Part shown: positions 50,438-62,254 of the stretch, one piece after another
Position numbering within the stretch: position 1 is the stretch's first letter
How the letters are laid out: each line of letters begins with the position of its first letter
Origin: Symsagittifera roscoffensis
Taxonomy: Eukaryota > Xenacoelomorpha > Acoela > Convolutidae
DNA: 64,000 bases
Assembly: GCF_963678635.1 (NCBI RefSeq)
Contig: NC_087070.1
Span: forward strand, 42,330,988 to 42,394,987
Direction: 5' to 3'
Program-made: the position numbers and the translations under genes
The notes under the pieces: model-generated
What the model was told of the DNA's origin: nothing
Seen by the model: the letters and a program-made list of their open reading frames with translations, nothing else
Databases searched by the model: none

Positions 50438-50847
50438 TGAGTTAGGACCGAGTTGGTTAACTCATAGAGTAATTTCGGATAGGGTACACCGTCTGCTCGT
50501 CACGCTATCTTATTTTCGGCCGGATAGATTCGTGCAACTTCTTAGTCTAATACCGATCCTAATCTTACTCTTATACTATCTAGTCTCAGGTTGTTTAACT
50601 AGTCTCTGCTAGGCTCAATAGATCTAGGGTATACTGGTTTATTGCGGCTGCTGAAGTGCTCGGGAGAGTCCAACTAATTTCTAAGTTAAATTCAAATCTC
50701 TCTGGTGCTGAAATTACAAGTAACTTCAGCACTTACAAATAAGTGGGTTGTTAGTTAGATGGATCATGATTGGTTAATATTAAATACTTTACATTGGTAA
50801 AATATCTAAATTATCCAATCATAAAATGTAGTTTAGATCAGGTTCCA
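50438..50847 (-). repeat. Element A 5' LTR
   Basis: 410 bp, nearly identical to 31933-32344. On the minus strand it begins TGGAACCTGATC, ends CTAACTCA, and contains AATAAA. The ACAC duplication follows at 50848. Confidence 0.95.
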
Positions 50848-52156
50848 ACACTTCAAGGTTTCGATTTTTTTTTGCAGATTTCGACCAGGCTGGAATCTAG
50901 ATTTTTGATAATATGCGGATGCAAAATTTTTTCAATACTATTGGTTAACAAAATTGAATTTATTAGTTCTACTGGAATGTTAATGAAACTCTACTATGCT
51001 CTTATGCAGCTTATATCGGTTTTTAGAAAACCTTACTAGATTGCTGTAACTAGGCGGGTTTTGGAAAGGCATTAGTTGTTAATGCAAATCTTCTGTAAGC
51101 AGCGCCATTGGTTTTTGAATCCAGGGTTCCAATCTGCGTAAGATTCAATGTTTCCTATATAGGTCAGATTGTATTTTCTTTCGCCATTGGAGTATATTAA
51201 AACACTTCTAATGGCCCGAAAATACTTCCATGATGATTTAATTCTCTTTTTATCGCATCAAAACAACTTAAAAAAACTGGATGTATGTTGAATTTTAAAA
51301 AATGTTTCCCTGATGCCAATTTGGGGCAATACTTGAGCTCAGCAAGAAAAAGAAGCTTGAGAAAATAACTTAAAAATAAACTTCTTAAAAATCTTCGTCC
51401 TTTTAATCTTTTTTGAATCTACTTTTGGAGAAATTTAGCAGTATTATTAAAAGTTCACTGAAACCGAAGCATGATCGACATTTTGAACCATTCCGTCCGT
51501 TGTACCCTATTGGCATTTTTGAAATGTGGACCCAGCCCGACCAGGGAAGGACCGCGCACCGTTTACAAGTCCGAGTGCTAGTCATAATAGTTAATAGTAG
51601 TTGTAAAGGCAAAATGCTAATGAAAAATCAAACATGGATTCTTGATGCACTTTTGAGAGTTCGACATAACAAGAAATATTAAGTCTAAAATCTTGAAGGA
51701 ATTCGTCTACATTGGATTGCCGAAAAAGATTAACAAAGCAACAATTAATTTGATCCGGGACAAGGATCCGGAATTTTTGCAAGTAGATGATCTTTTCAAA
51801 ATGACGAAATTGATTTTCTGAGCTCACTTTAAGACGATGTCAAGCTTTATTTTCTGAAAAAAAATCTCTGCGCCAAAGGCCAGAAAAGTACAATACGGAC
51901 CATTGATGCAGCTTTGGGTATTTTCCAGAACGTTTTGTGCAAAAACCAAAAAAAAATACGCCAAATCAAAATTAAAATATCTGTATATGGGCAATCAATC
52001 CGCTTTTAGTAATATTTCACTGTTGTTCGACCAATAATAGGCGTGGTTTTTCGGGGTCATCCGCATCGCCACAAACGCTAGCCATACAATTGTTTTCGAA
52101 AATTAATTTCACTATCAGCGCATTTTTAGTTTTTTAAATACTTAATAATTGGTTAC
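50848..52156. repeat. Segmental duplication, distal flank of ferlin 5' end (unit 1)
   Basis: 1.3 kb almost identical to 57409-58718, only a handful of differences. In the duplicate it continues directly from the ferlin upstream DNA. Short ORFs on both strands (for example 51403-51612) have no recognisable domain. A minus-strand ATTGG and CCACGCC pair near 52030-52050 could be promoter motifs, but this is weak. It ends at the LTR of element B. Confidence 0.9.
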
Positions 52157-52566
52157 TGAGTTATTCCTGATGGTCTTAACTCATAGAGTAATTTCGGATA
52201 GGGTACACCGTCTGCTCGTCACGCTATCTTATTTTCGGCCGGATAGATTCGTGCAACTTCTTAGTCTAATACCGATCCTAATCTTACTCTTATACTATCT
52301 AATCTCAGGTTGTTTAACTAGTCTCTGCTAGGCTCAATAGATCTAGGGTATACTGGTTTATTGCGGCTGCTGAAGTTCTCTTGGAGAGGCAACTAATTTC
52401 TAAGTTAAATTCAAATCTCTCTGGTGCTGAAATTACAAGTAATTTCAGCACTTACAAATAAGTGGGTTGTTAGTTAGATGGATCATGATTGGTTAATATT
52501 AAATACTTTACAGTGGTAAAATATCTAATTTATCCAATCATAAAATGTAGTTTAGATCAGGTTCCA
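52157..52566 (-). repeat. LTR of element B
   Basis: 410 bp, TG...CA, about 93-95% like the element A LTRs and almost identical to 58719-59128. The hairpin is kept, here with a perfect arm match (GTGCTGAAATTAC and GTAATTTCAGCAC). Confidence 0.93.
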
Positions 52567-54154
52567 CCCATCCGGGTTTTCCAGAGTTTTTTAGAATAGT
52601 TTTTCTGCAGTTCAAAGGATGGATGATGGACGTTGGTATTTGGCGAACATCATATTTCTTCTGGGTTCTCCTGTTAGAGAAGTTCCAGGATCAATCGTTG
52701 TGTCTTCTTATGACAACGACTGGGTTTTCTCAACAAACTCAAATCTGATTTCAGAATGGTTTGCTATGACAGGTTTTTCTGTTTCATGTAGAGAACTTCT
52801 TTTGTGTTCAACCTAGTCTGGGAATGGCGTGGAGATTGTGCGTGGAGGGGATGCCTAGTTACTCGGATCTGTACTTGAACATCGAGGTGGTCATTGGTCT
52901 AGTTCAATGAAGTCCTTTTCTGCGAAGTCAAGTCGTACTCTAAATCCTTTGAGTTGTGATTGTGGACGGCATATCGGTTGTGGTTGGCCATTCTTTTTCG
53001 AGTGTAGTGGGGTCATTTTTGTCTTTGGATGTTCGTCTTTGGTGTTGTATGCTGATCTATATACTGCAAGATATAATTTACATTTTATAAAATTCTTATT
53101 AATTCGGTGTTTTAATTATGATTTTGGTTAGTTGTTTTCACAAAAGTTTTTTGTTTTAGTTCGGTTATTTTGAAGAGTTACTCACCCTTGAGTACCTCTT
53201 ATTAAAAATAGGAGTGTGGTCACAAAGCGTGGATGTAGCGCGGTGGGTTAGGCCGGCTATAGAGCATGCTCAGGACGTCCTCTCTGGTGGGTTAGGCCAG
53301 GAGTGGGAGTATGATTTCGTGCGGTTTCTGTGAGAGGTCCTGTTATGTGATAACGTTTTATGTTGGGTTTATTGTGGTTTTTCTTATGTTTCGTTGGTTG
53401 TGTCCTTTTTTCAAAAATCAAATTGTTTTTGGTATGGGTTTGTCTTTCGACTTTTTTGTGTTTTATTATTTCTTTCTTAGACTTTATAATAGTCTTCAAA
53501 AGAATAAATTATCCAGTTTTAAACTGGGTTAATCCGGTTTGGGTACCGTTGGTTTCCTTTCCTTAGTCATGCTGTTATTCTATGATTTGTGGTGTTTAGT
53601 AAGCTGCATTGGTTAGTTTTGTTTAGTATATAATTCCTTTCCAACCGGGTTAAAGGAAAGTTTGAAACGTGTTATCGTGTGTTAGAGTTGTTGAGTGTGA
53701 AAGCTTGAAACTGAAATTCATTATTTAAACAATTCTTCGTGGGCGAGCTGTGCGAGTTTGGATAGAATTTTTGTGCGAGTGAATGGAAATATCAAAAGGT
53801 TAGTACTGCATTTTCGTTTTATCAATTTACTACATAGAATTTCAATTTTACTGCTAGTTTTTTGGGGAAAAATTAAGTTACAATTTTCATCATTATTAGA
53901 ATTACTGCTTTTAGGGAAATAATTTATAAATTAATTTACTACATTGGTATGATTTTTATTGAATTTATCTAGTGCAAAATATTAATAGAGTTTTGAAGAA
54001 TTTGAAGAAGTTTTGTATTTTTTATTTTTCTTTTGTATAATTTGTAGGTGATCGTGGGATGAAGACTAAAAATCTAAATAAGACATGGATAAAGAATGGT
54101 TAGTATTTATTTCAAATTTATTAGTGAAGAATATGTATAAATTATACTTACCTG
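52567..54154. other. Element B 3' non-coding region
   Basis: Homologous to 32345-33957 and 59129-60721. No supported coding frame. Confidence 0.7.
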
Positions 54155-55940
54155 TTAGTCGTCGGGGAAAAAACCGTGGGGAAAGATGTCGTGTATTATG
54201 TCGGAAATTGTTAGTAATTTTGCTAGTATGCGAATGATGTTTTTAGTTTGAAGCAGTGGCCAAAGTAATTGAAGTGCTTTAATAGTTTTTAGTTCTTCAG
54301 TGCCAACTGCAAACTCATAAGGTGTGTTTTGGATGAGATTATATAATTTGTGATTGTATTTAGTGTTGTGGATGAATTCTAATATCGGGATTTCTATAGG
54401 TTGAATAAATTCATGTGGGATAAGGAAGGGTCTGGATTTTTCTGCGTTGAAGGTCTTCGTGATGGGACAAAAAATATACATTTGGGTTATGGGATCATAA
54501 TTGCGAAGAATACCGTGAAGCTTAGTATCTTTGATGCAATATGTGAAGTTAAGAAAAAATGGTGATGTGTATTTAGAGTTAATAAATTGAAAACGGTCGT
54601 GTGGTTGTCTTGATGGAGTGTGTAGATCAAAATGATTTTGTATGAAGCGATAATATGTATATGTGTGGGTTTGTTTAGTGCGTAACATAATGTCGTGTGA
54701 GCAGTGCAAATCGCGTTCTTGTGGTGCAAGGAAATTGAAGGTTAGTGAAAATAATTGAAATCTTTCTTTAAAACTTTCGTAAGCTTGCATGTCGGTTAGT
54801 GCTTCAGAAATGACGTGGTCGAATTTGCGATCAAATATATTGAGTGTAAATACATATGGTGTTTTGATGAAAATGAAAAATTTTTCTGTGATTTGTGGGT
54901 TAGCGAAACGATCATCATCTAAAAATTGGTCTTGGTTAGCTCGGATGATGTTGTGATTGTAATATTCTAGTGTATATTCGTTAGCTCGGGGTGCAGTGTA
55001 TGTTTTTAGTGACTTTTTATATCCTATATAAGTAAATTGTCTATGTGTTAGTGGTGTGGTGAGTCGATATAGCATATCTTGATTTCTTTCTATATCGATG
55101 TGAGTATTAGATAAAGGTAGGCAAAGGGGGTTAGTAAAATGATAATATGATGTCCAATGAAGTGTAGGCATTAAAACTTGTTCATCTACAAAACTACGTG
55201 TGTCGTTAGTGTCGTTAGGGGTGTTCAAAGTATACTGTGGAAATGAAGGTAAGGTGATTGCTAAAAAATCTTTCGTGTTAGTGTGATTTGGATGATTAAT
55301 ATATTCACGGGCTGTTCCTGGTTTTGTTGGAAATGGATGGTTTGGGAATTTTCTTTTGAAAGTGCGATAAGCTCTATTAGTGCTATTTGATGATTCGGTG
55401 GATGTGGATGATGGTGCAAATGATGCGGTATAAGCTGAAGCGGGTGTAGGGGTAGGTGGGTTTGATGATTCTATTGTGGATAAAATCTGATTTATAGTGG
55501 GGTTTTCAAGGTGGAAGGGTTGTTGTTGTAGGGTGATAAAATTATCTAGTTCTTGGGAGATTTTGGGAGTATTTGGAGAATTGGATGATCGGTCTGAATG
55601 AAATGAAGAGTAGGTTGGGGTGACTTGTGAAGCATAAGAGGGTGTAGAAATGGATGGGAGTGGGTTATTTGGTGGGATTGGTTGAAAAGGGGGTTTTGAA
55701 AAAACTGAGGAGTTGGTTTGAAAATTATTGAATGGAGATGGTTCAGAGTCTGCAAATTCATCAGGGGTTTCAATATTTGGGTTATTGAGTTGTGAAATGG
55801 ATTATAAAACTGAGATTTGTGAATTAGTGTCTGAATTCATGCTTGATGTTACATTATTGGTTGGGAAATTGGGTGGCGGGAGAGCAAAAAGTGGAATTTT
55901 TGCAATTGGAAGGTTGAGGTTGGTTGGATGGGAATTTGAG
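54155..55940 (-). pseudogene. Element B copy of the 601-codon ORF, broken
   Basis: A nonsense change makes TAA at 55802-55804, where element A has TAT. Downstream the frame stays open to the normal end but has no ATG for a long stretch. There is also a 6-nt in-frame duplication (Phe-Ile repeated in KFFIFIKTP, near 54870). The 5' end is cut by the ferlin junction. Confidence 0.85.
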
Positions 55941-56981
55941 CGGTCTAGCCAATGGTGCAATAGCGAATGCTTTATGACGTTCTCTCTCGTGCTTTAGTTC
56001 AGATGAAACAGTTAGCCGAAACTCGACGACGACGCGACCCATGAAAATAAACGCTTCAGGAGCTTGGTAATCGGAGTTTTCTGTTTGAGCGTACAGGTTG
56101 AGCAATTTCGGTCCAAAACTAGTCTCAAGAGGTGATGACAAATCTATCGATGTTCTGTCTTTCTTAAATGAATTTAAATCAATCGAACAGCGGGCCAAAA
56201 GCCCACTGGAGCGACTTCCGTGCTTTGAGTCGCACACTGAAATGTAAATCTTTTTCGCAATCGAAGGGTAGTTATGGATGTTCATGACTGCTCCTTCGTT
56301 CACCACGTGATTTTGCCATCTCTTCAGTCTTTTAAACTTAGATTTCACTCCATCAAAGCTGACTTCAATTACAGGTCTAAAATCTCTTAAATTGCATTGA
56401 GGAAAATTCCGGTTGAGGGCGTCTGAAAAGTCCGGAACATGGCAAACTTCGTAAAGTTTAGTGAATAATTGAACGGGGTGGAGTGATACATTATTCGGTC
56501 TGATCACGTTTTCAGAAATATCCGTTTCAGATTCGTCTGAAATTTCTTCGGGTGGGAATGACTCGTTGGGTCCGACTATTGAAACAGTAATTTTAAGGTA
56601 CCCTACAAACTCGTGATACTCGTTAGTTAGCAGCAACCATTTTTTCTGCATTGAATGGTTCTCGTATGCATAAACATCTTTAAGCTGGAGATCAAAGGCT
56701 CCGATAATTTGGTCTCGGCTCAATAAATTTCTACTACTCATCAGCTGAAAATTGATAATTTCGGAGAGCAGTAAAGTGTGGGCTTTTTTCACATGGAACA
56801 AGAAAATTTCATTCCAATAAGGGTTTTCAGCTGACCTTTTAGATGGGGTTAATTTCTTGCTGTCAAAAAGTGTAACCTTTACTTCAGGTCGGATTCCAGA
56901 GGCTTTGACATTTCGACACCCCCATATTTGAACTTTGACCGAATAATCGACGGCAACTTCTTGCTGACTTGCAACAGACAT
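55854..56981 (-). CDS. Partial ferlin duplicate fused to retroelement sequence, 375 codons
   Basis: The first 346 or so codons equal ferlin exon 1 (C2B, FerI, C2C and FerA lead-in). Few replacements are seen: Gly for Glu and Glu for Tyr in the C2B start, Asp for Asn in RTSIDLSS, Arg for Lys near KHERERHK. After APLARP the frame enters element B antisense to nothing, in a different frame from its own ORF, adds about 28 residues (LKFPSNQPQPSNCKNSTF...) and stops at 55854. The ATG, 5' UTR exon, donor and upstream DNA are all duplicated too, so it may be transcribed. It would make a soluble C2B-C2C protein without DysF. Intactness with few changes may reflect youth rather than selection. Confidence 0.8.
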   Translation of the reverse strand: MSVASQQEVAVDYSVKVQIWGCRNVKASGIRPEVKVTLFDSKKLTPSKRSAENPYWNEIFLFHVKKAHTLLLSEIINFQLMSSRNLLSRDQIIGAFDLQLKDVYAYENHSMQKKWLLLTNEYHEFVGYLKITVSIVGPNESFPPEEISDESETDISENVIRPNNVSLHPVQLFTKLYEVCHVPDFSDALNRNFPQCNLRDFRPVIEVSFDGVKSKFKRLKRWQNHVVNEGAVMNIHNYPSIAKKIYISVCDSKHGSRSSGLLARCSIDLNSFKKDRTSIDLSSPLETSFGPKLLNLYAQTENSDYQAPEAFIFMGRVVVEFRLTVSSELKHERERHKAFAIAPLARPLKFPSNQPQPSNCKNSTFCSPATQFPNQ

Positions 56982-58718
56982 TTTTCAGCAAAATCAATTC
57001 CAACGCAGAACTTTCCTTATTTTCATTTCATGTTTTCATAAAAAAAGAATGAACAAAATGTTAATCCTTAAACTAAACTGCTCATGAACAATTTATAAAA
57101 AGAGATGATCAAATTTACGGGAACGATGAATTGTTGCATATGACAAAGAAAAGGAACGTTATCTTTGTTCGGTGAAAAAGAGACCAAGGTTTTTTGAAGG
57201 AGCATAAAATATCATTTTCTTGTCGGGTATAACTTACCTGTACGATAGTCTAAATCTGAAGGAAAACGCGCCGCGCTCTTTCCAACGTTCATTGCACCAA
57301 TTTTTTTGCAATTTGTAAGCGGATTGCTTTCGACAAAGGCAATTTAAAAAGAGACTCGCGACCTCGTCAAACTTACTGCCATACAACTTAATCAGCGCCC
57401 GTGTTGTAACACTTCAAGGTTTCGATTTTTTTTTTGCAGATTTCGACCAGGCTGGAATCTAGATTTTTGATAATATGCGGATGCAAAATTTTTTCAATAC
57501 TATTGGTTAACAAAATTGAATTTATTAGTTCTACTGGAATGTTAATGAAACTCTACTATGCTCTTATGCAGCTTATATCGGTTTGTAGAAAACCTTACTA
57601 GATTGCTGTAACTAGGCGGGTTTTGGAAAGGCATTAGTTGTTAATGCAAATCTTCTGTAAGCAGCGCCATTGGTTTTTGAATCCAGGGTTCCAATCTGCG
57701 TAAGATTCAATGTTTCCTATATAGGTCAGATTGTATTTTCTTTCGCCATTGGAGTATATTAAAACACTTCTAATGGCCCGAAAAAACTTCCATGATGATT
57801 TAATTCTCTTTTTATCGCATCAAAACAACTTAAAAAAACTGGATGTATGTTGACTTTTAAAAAATGTTTCCCTGATGCCAATTTGGGGCAATACTTGAGC
57901 TCAGCAAGAAAAAGAAGCTTGAGAAAATAACTTAAAAATAAACTTCTTAAAAATCTTCGTCCTTTTAATCTTTTTTGAATCTACTTTTGGAGAAATTTAG
58001 CAGTATTATTAAAAGTTCACTGAAACCGAAGCATGATCGACATTTTGAACCATTCCGTCCGTTGTACCCTATTGGCATTTTTGAAATGTGGACCCAGCCC
58101 GACCAGGGAAGGACCGCGCACCGTTTACAAGTCCGAGTGCTAGTCATAATAGTTAATAGTAGTTGTAAAGGCAAAATGCTAATGAAAAATCAAACATGGA
58201 TTCTTGATGCACTTTTGAGAGTTCGACATAACAAGAAATATTAAGTCTAAAATCTTGAAGGAATTCGTCTACATTGGATTGCCGAAAAAGATTAACAAAG
58301 CAACAATTAATTTGATCCGGGACAAGGATCCGGAATTTTTGCAAGTAGATGATCTTTTCAAAATGACGAAATTGATTTTCTGAGCTCACTTTAAGACGAT
58401 GTCAAGCTTTATTTTCTGAAAAAAAATCTCTGCGCCAAAGGCCAGAAAAGTACAATACGGACCATTGATGCAGCTTTGGGTATTTTCCAGAACGTTTCGT
58501 GCAAAAACCAAAAAAAAATACGCCAAATCAAAATTAAAATATCTGTATATGGGCAATCAATCCGCTTTTAGTAATATTTCACTGTTGTTCGACCAATAAT
58601 AGGCGTGGTTTTTCGGGGTCATCCGCATCGCCACAAACGCTAGCCATACAATTGTTTTCGAAAATTAATTTCACTATCAGCGCATTTTTAGTTTTTTAAA
58701 TACTTAATAATTGGTTAC
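56982..58718. repeat. Segmental duplication, ferlin upstream DNA (unit 2) with empty insertion site
   Basis: Continues ferlin-upstream DNA (including the ACAG/GTAAGT donor near 57240) directly into the distal flank. The uninterrupted site GTAACACTTCAAGG at 57407-57420 shows the state before element A inserted in unit 1. Confidence 0.93.
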
Positions 58719-59128
58719 TGAGTTATTCCTGATGGTCTTAACTCATAGAGTAATTTCGGATAGGGTACACCGTCTGCTCGTCACGCTATCTTATTTTCGG
58801 CCGGATAGATTCGTGCAACTTCTTAGTCTAATACCGATCCTAATCTTACTCTTATACTATCTAATCTCAGGTTGTTTAACTAGTCTCTGCTAGGCTCAAT
58901 AGATCTAGGGTATACTGGTTTATTGCGGCTGCTGAAGTTCTCTTGGAGAGGCAACTAATTTCTAAGTTAAATTCAAATCTCTCTGGTGCTGAAATTACAA
59001 GTAATTTCAGCACTTACAAATAAGTGGGTTGTTAGTTAGATGGATCATGATTGGTTAATATTAAATACTTTACAGTGGTAAAATATCTAATTTATCCAAT
59101 CATAAAATGTAGTTTAGATCAGGTTCCA
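58719..59128 (-). repeat. LTR of element C
   Basis: 410 bp, essentially identical to the element B LTR, as expected for the two halves of a tandem duplication. The 5' LTR of this element would lie beyond the right edge. Confidence 0.93.
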
Positions 59129-60721
59129 CCCATCCGGGTTTTCCAGAGTTTTTTAGAATAGTTTTTCTGCAGTTCAAAGGATGGATGATGGACGTTGGTA
59201 TTTGGCGAACATCATATTTCTTCTGGGTTCTCCTGTTAGAGAAGTTCCAGGATCAATCGTTGTGTCTTCTTATGACAACGACTGGGTTTTCTCAACAAAC
59301 TCAAATCTGATTTCAGAATGGTTTGCTATGACAGGTTTTTCTGTTTCATGTAGAGAACTTCTTTTGTGTTCAACCTAGTCTGGGAATGGCGTGGAGATTG
59401 TGCGTGGAGGGGATGCCTGGTTACTCGGATCTGTACGTATACTTGAACATCGAGGTGGTCATTGGTCTAGTTCAATGAAGTCCTTTTCTGCGAAGTCAAG
59501 TCGTACTCTAAATCCTTTGAGTTGTGATTGTGGACGGCATATTGATTGTGGTTGGCCATTCTTTTTCGAGTGTAGTGGGGTCATTTTGTCTTTGGATGTT
59601 CGTCTTTGGTGTTGTATGCTGATCTATATACTGCAAGGTATAATTTACATTTTATAAAATTTTTATTAGTTCGGTGTTTTAATTATGATTTTGGTTAATT
59701 GTTTTCACAAAAGCTTTTTGTTTTAGTTCGGTTATTTTGAAGAGTTACTCACCCTTGAGTACCTCTTATTAAAAATAGAAGTGTGGTCACAAAGCGTGGA
59801 TGTAGCGCGGTGGGTTAGGCCGGCTATAGAGCATGCTCAGGACGTCCTCTCTGGTGGGTTAGGCCAGGAGTGGGAGTATGATTTCGTGCGGTTTCTGTGA
59901 GAGGTCCTGTTATGTGATAACGTTTTATGTTGGGTTTATTGTGGTTTTTCTTATGTTTCGTTGGTTGTGTCCTTTTTTCAAAAATCGAATTGTTTTTGGT
60001 ATGGGTTTGTCTTTCGACTTTTTTGTGTTTTATTATTTCTTTCTTAGACTTTATAATAGTCTTCAAAAGAATAAATTATCCAGTTTTAAACTGGGTTAAT
60101 CCGGTTTGGGTACCGTTGGTTTCCTTTCCTTAGTCATGCTGTTATTCTATGATTTGTGGTGTTTAGTAAGCTGCATTGGTTAGTTTTGTTTAGTATATAA
60201 TTCCTTTCCAACCGGGTTAAAGGAAAGTTTGAAACGTGTTATCGTGTGTTAGAGTTGTTGAGTGTGAAAGCTTGAAACTGAAATTCATTATTTAAACAAT
60301 TCTTCGTGGGCGAGCTGTGCGAGTTTGGATAGAATTTTTGTGCGAGTGAATGGAAATATCAAAAGGTTAGTACTGCATTTTCGTTTTATCAATTTACTAC
60401 ATAGAATTTCAATTTTACTGCTAGTTTTTTGGGGAAAAATTAAGTTACAATTTTCATCATTATTAGAATTACTGCTTTTAGGGAAATAATTTATAAATTA
60501 ATTTACTACATTGGTATGATTTTTATTGAATTTATCTAGTGCAAAATATTAATAGAGTTTTGAAGAATTTGAAGAAGTTTTGTATTTTTTATTTTTCTTT
60601 TGTATAATTTGTAGGTGATCGTGGGATGAAGACTAAAAATCTAAATAAGACATGGATAAAGAATGGTTAGTATTTATTTCAAATTTATTAGTGAAGAATA
60701 TGTATAAATTATACTTACCTG
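59129..60721. other. Element C 3' non-coding region
   Basis: Third copy of the 1.6-kb region (see 32345-33957), about 99% like element B. Confidence 0.7.
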
Positions 60722-62254
60722 TTAGTCGTCGGGGAAAAAACCGTGGGGAAAGATGTCGTGTATTATGTCGGAAATTGTTAGTAATTTTGCTAGTATGCGA
60801 ATGATGTTTTTAGTTTGAAGCAGTGGCCAAAGCAATTGAAGTGCTTTAATAGTTTTTAGTTCTTCAGTGCCAACTGCAAACTCATAAGGTGTGTTTTGGA
60901 TGAGATTATATAATTTGTGATTGTATTTAGTGTTGTGGATGAATTCTAATATCGGGATTTCTATAGGTTGAATAAATTCATGTGGGATAAGGAAGGGTCT
61001 GGATTTTTCTGCGTTGAAGGTCTTCGTGATGGGACAAAAAATATACATTTGGGTTATGGGATCATAATTGCGAAGAATACCGTGAAGCTTAGTATCTTTG
61101 ATGCAATATGTGAAGTTAAGAAAAAATGGTGATGTGTATTTAGAGTTAATAAATTGAAAACGGTCGTGTGGTTGTCTTGATGGAGTGTGTAGATCAAAAT
61201 GATTTTGTATGAAGCGATAATATGTATATGTGTTGGTTTGTTTAGTGCGTAACATAATGTCGTGTGAGCAGTGCAAATCGCGTTCTTGTGGTGCAAGGAA
61301 ATTGAAGGTTAGTGAAAATAATTGAAATCTTTCTTTAAAACTTTCGTAAGCTTGCATGTCGGTTAGTGCTTCAGAAATGACGTGGTCGAATTTGCGATCA
61401 AATATATTGAGTGTAAATACATATGGTGTTTTGATGAAAAATTTTTCTGTGATTTGTGGGTTAGCGAAACGATCATCATCTAAAAATTGGTCTTGGTTAG
61501 CTCGGATGATGTTGTGATCGTAATATTCTAGTGTATATTCGTTAGCTCGGGGTGCAGTGTATGTTTTTAGTGACTTTTTATATCCTATATAAGTAAATTG
61601 TCTATGTGTTAGTGGTGTGGTGAGTCGATATAGCATATCTTGATTTCTTTCTATATCGATGTGAGTATTAGATAAAGGTAGGCAAAGGGGGTTAGTAAAA
61701 TGATAATATGATGTCCAATGAAGTGTAGGCATTAAAACTTGTTCATCTACAAAACTACGTGTGTCGTTAGTGTCGTTAGGGGTGTTCAAAGTATACTGTG
61801 GAAATGAAGGTAAGGTGATTGCTAAAAAATCTTTCGTGTTAGTGTGATTTGGATGATTAATATATTCACGGGCTGTTCCTGGTTTTGTTGGAAATGGATG
61901 GTTTGGGAATTTTCTTTTGAAAGTGCGATAAGCTCTATTAGTGCTATTTGATGATTCGGTGGATGTGGATGATGGTGCAAATGATGCGGTATAAGCTGAA
62001 GCGGGTGTAGGGGTAGGTGGGTTTGATGATTCTATTGTGGATGAAATCTGATTTATAGTGGGGTTTTCAAGGTGGAAGGGTTGTTGTTGTAGGGTGATAA
62101 AATTATCTAGTTCATGGGAGATTTTGGGAGTATTTGGAGAATTGGATGATTGGTCTGAATGAAATGAAGAGTAGGTTGGGGTGACTTGTGAAGCATAAGA
62201 GGGTGTAGAAATGGATGGGAGTGGGTTATTTGGTGGGATTGGTTGAAATGACAT
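60722..62254 (-). CDS. Element C copy of the 601-codon ORF, 510 codons
   Basis: Intact frame, but its natural N-terminus is lost. The ATG used here (62254) comes from pol sequence brought in by the deletion. The folded C-terminal domain is complete and ends HGFFPDD as in element A, with the same donor-like CAG/GTAAGT after the stop. Confidence 0.8.
   Translation of the reverse strand: MSFQPIPPNNPLPSISTPSYASQVTPTYSSFHSDQSSNSPNTPKISHELDNFITLQQQPFHLENPTINQISSTIESSNPPTPTPASAYTASFAPSSTSTESSNSTNRAYRTFKRKFPNHPFPTKPGTAREYINHPNHTNTKDFLAITLPSFPQYTLNTPNDTNDTRSFVDEQVLMPTLHWTSYYHFTNPLCLPLSNTHIDIERNQDMLYRLTTPLTHRQFTYIGYKKSLKTYTAPRANEYTLEYYDHNIIRANQDQFLDDDRFANPQITEKFFIKTPYVFTLNIFDRKFDHVISEALTDMQAYESFKERFQLFSLTFNFLAPQERDLHCSHDIMLRTKQTNTYTYYRFIQNHFDLHTPSRQPHDRFQFINSKYTSPFFLNFTYCIKDTKLHGILRNYDPITQMYIFCPITKTFNAEKSRPFLIPHEFIQPIEIPILEFIHNTKYNHKLYNLIQNTPYEFAVGTEELKTIKALQLLWPLLQTKNIIRILAKLLTISDIIHDIFPHGFFPDD

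Larger units (their letters stand above)
31933..50847 (-). mobile_element. Element A: complete giant Ty3/Gypsy LTR element with env and accessory ORFs
   Basis: 18,915 bp, read on the minus strand, flanked by the 4-bp direct repeat ACAC (31929-31932 and 50848-50851). The unoccupied site survives at 57409-57412 in the duplicate. LTRs are 412 and 410 bp, TG...CA, and differ at about three places. Order 5' to 3': LTR, leader with a 77-codon ORF, a 155-codon ORF, an ORF of about 548 codons, gag-pol (2,167 codons), two small hydrophobic ORFs, an ATG-less ORF of about 378 codons, env-like (frameshifted), a 601-codon ORF, 1.6 kb of 3' non-coding DNA, LTR. Pol order PR-RT-RNaseH-IN with a GPY/F-like tail places it in Metaviridae. 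Ty3/Gypsy elements are normally 5-12 kb, so the size and number of ORFs are unusual. Confidence 0.93.
52157..55940 (-). mobile_element. Element B: 3' fragment of a related Ty3/Gypsy element
   Basis: LTR at 52157-52566, 3' non-coding region, then the homologue of the 601-codon ORF. It is cut off at about 55941, where ferlin sequence begins at a 4-bp match (CGGT) shared by both partners. The LTR start differs from element A (TGAGTTATTCC rather than TGAGTTAGGACC), so B and C are a separate, older subfamily copy. Confidence 0.92.
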
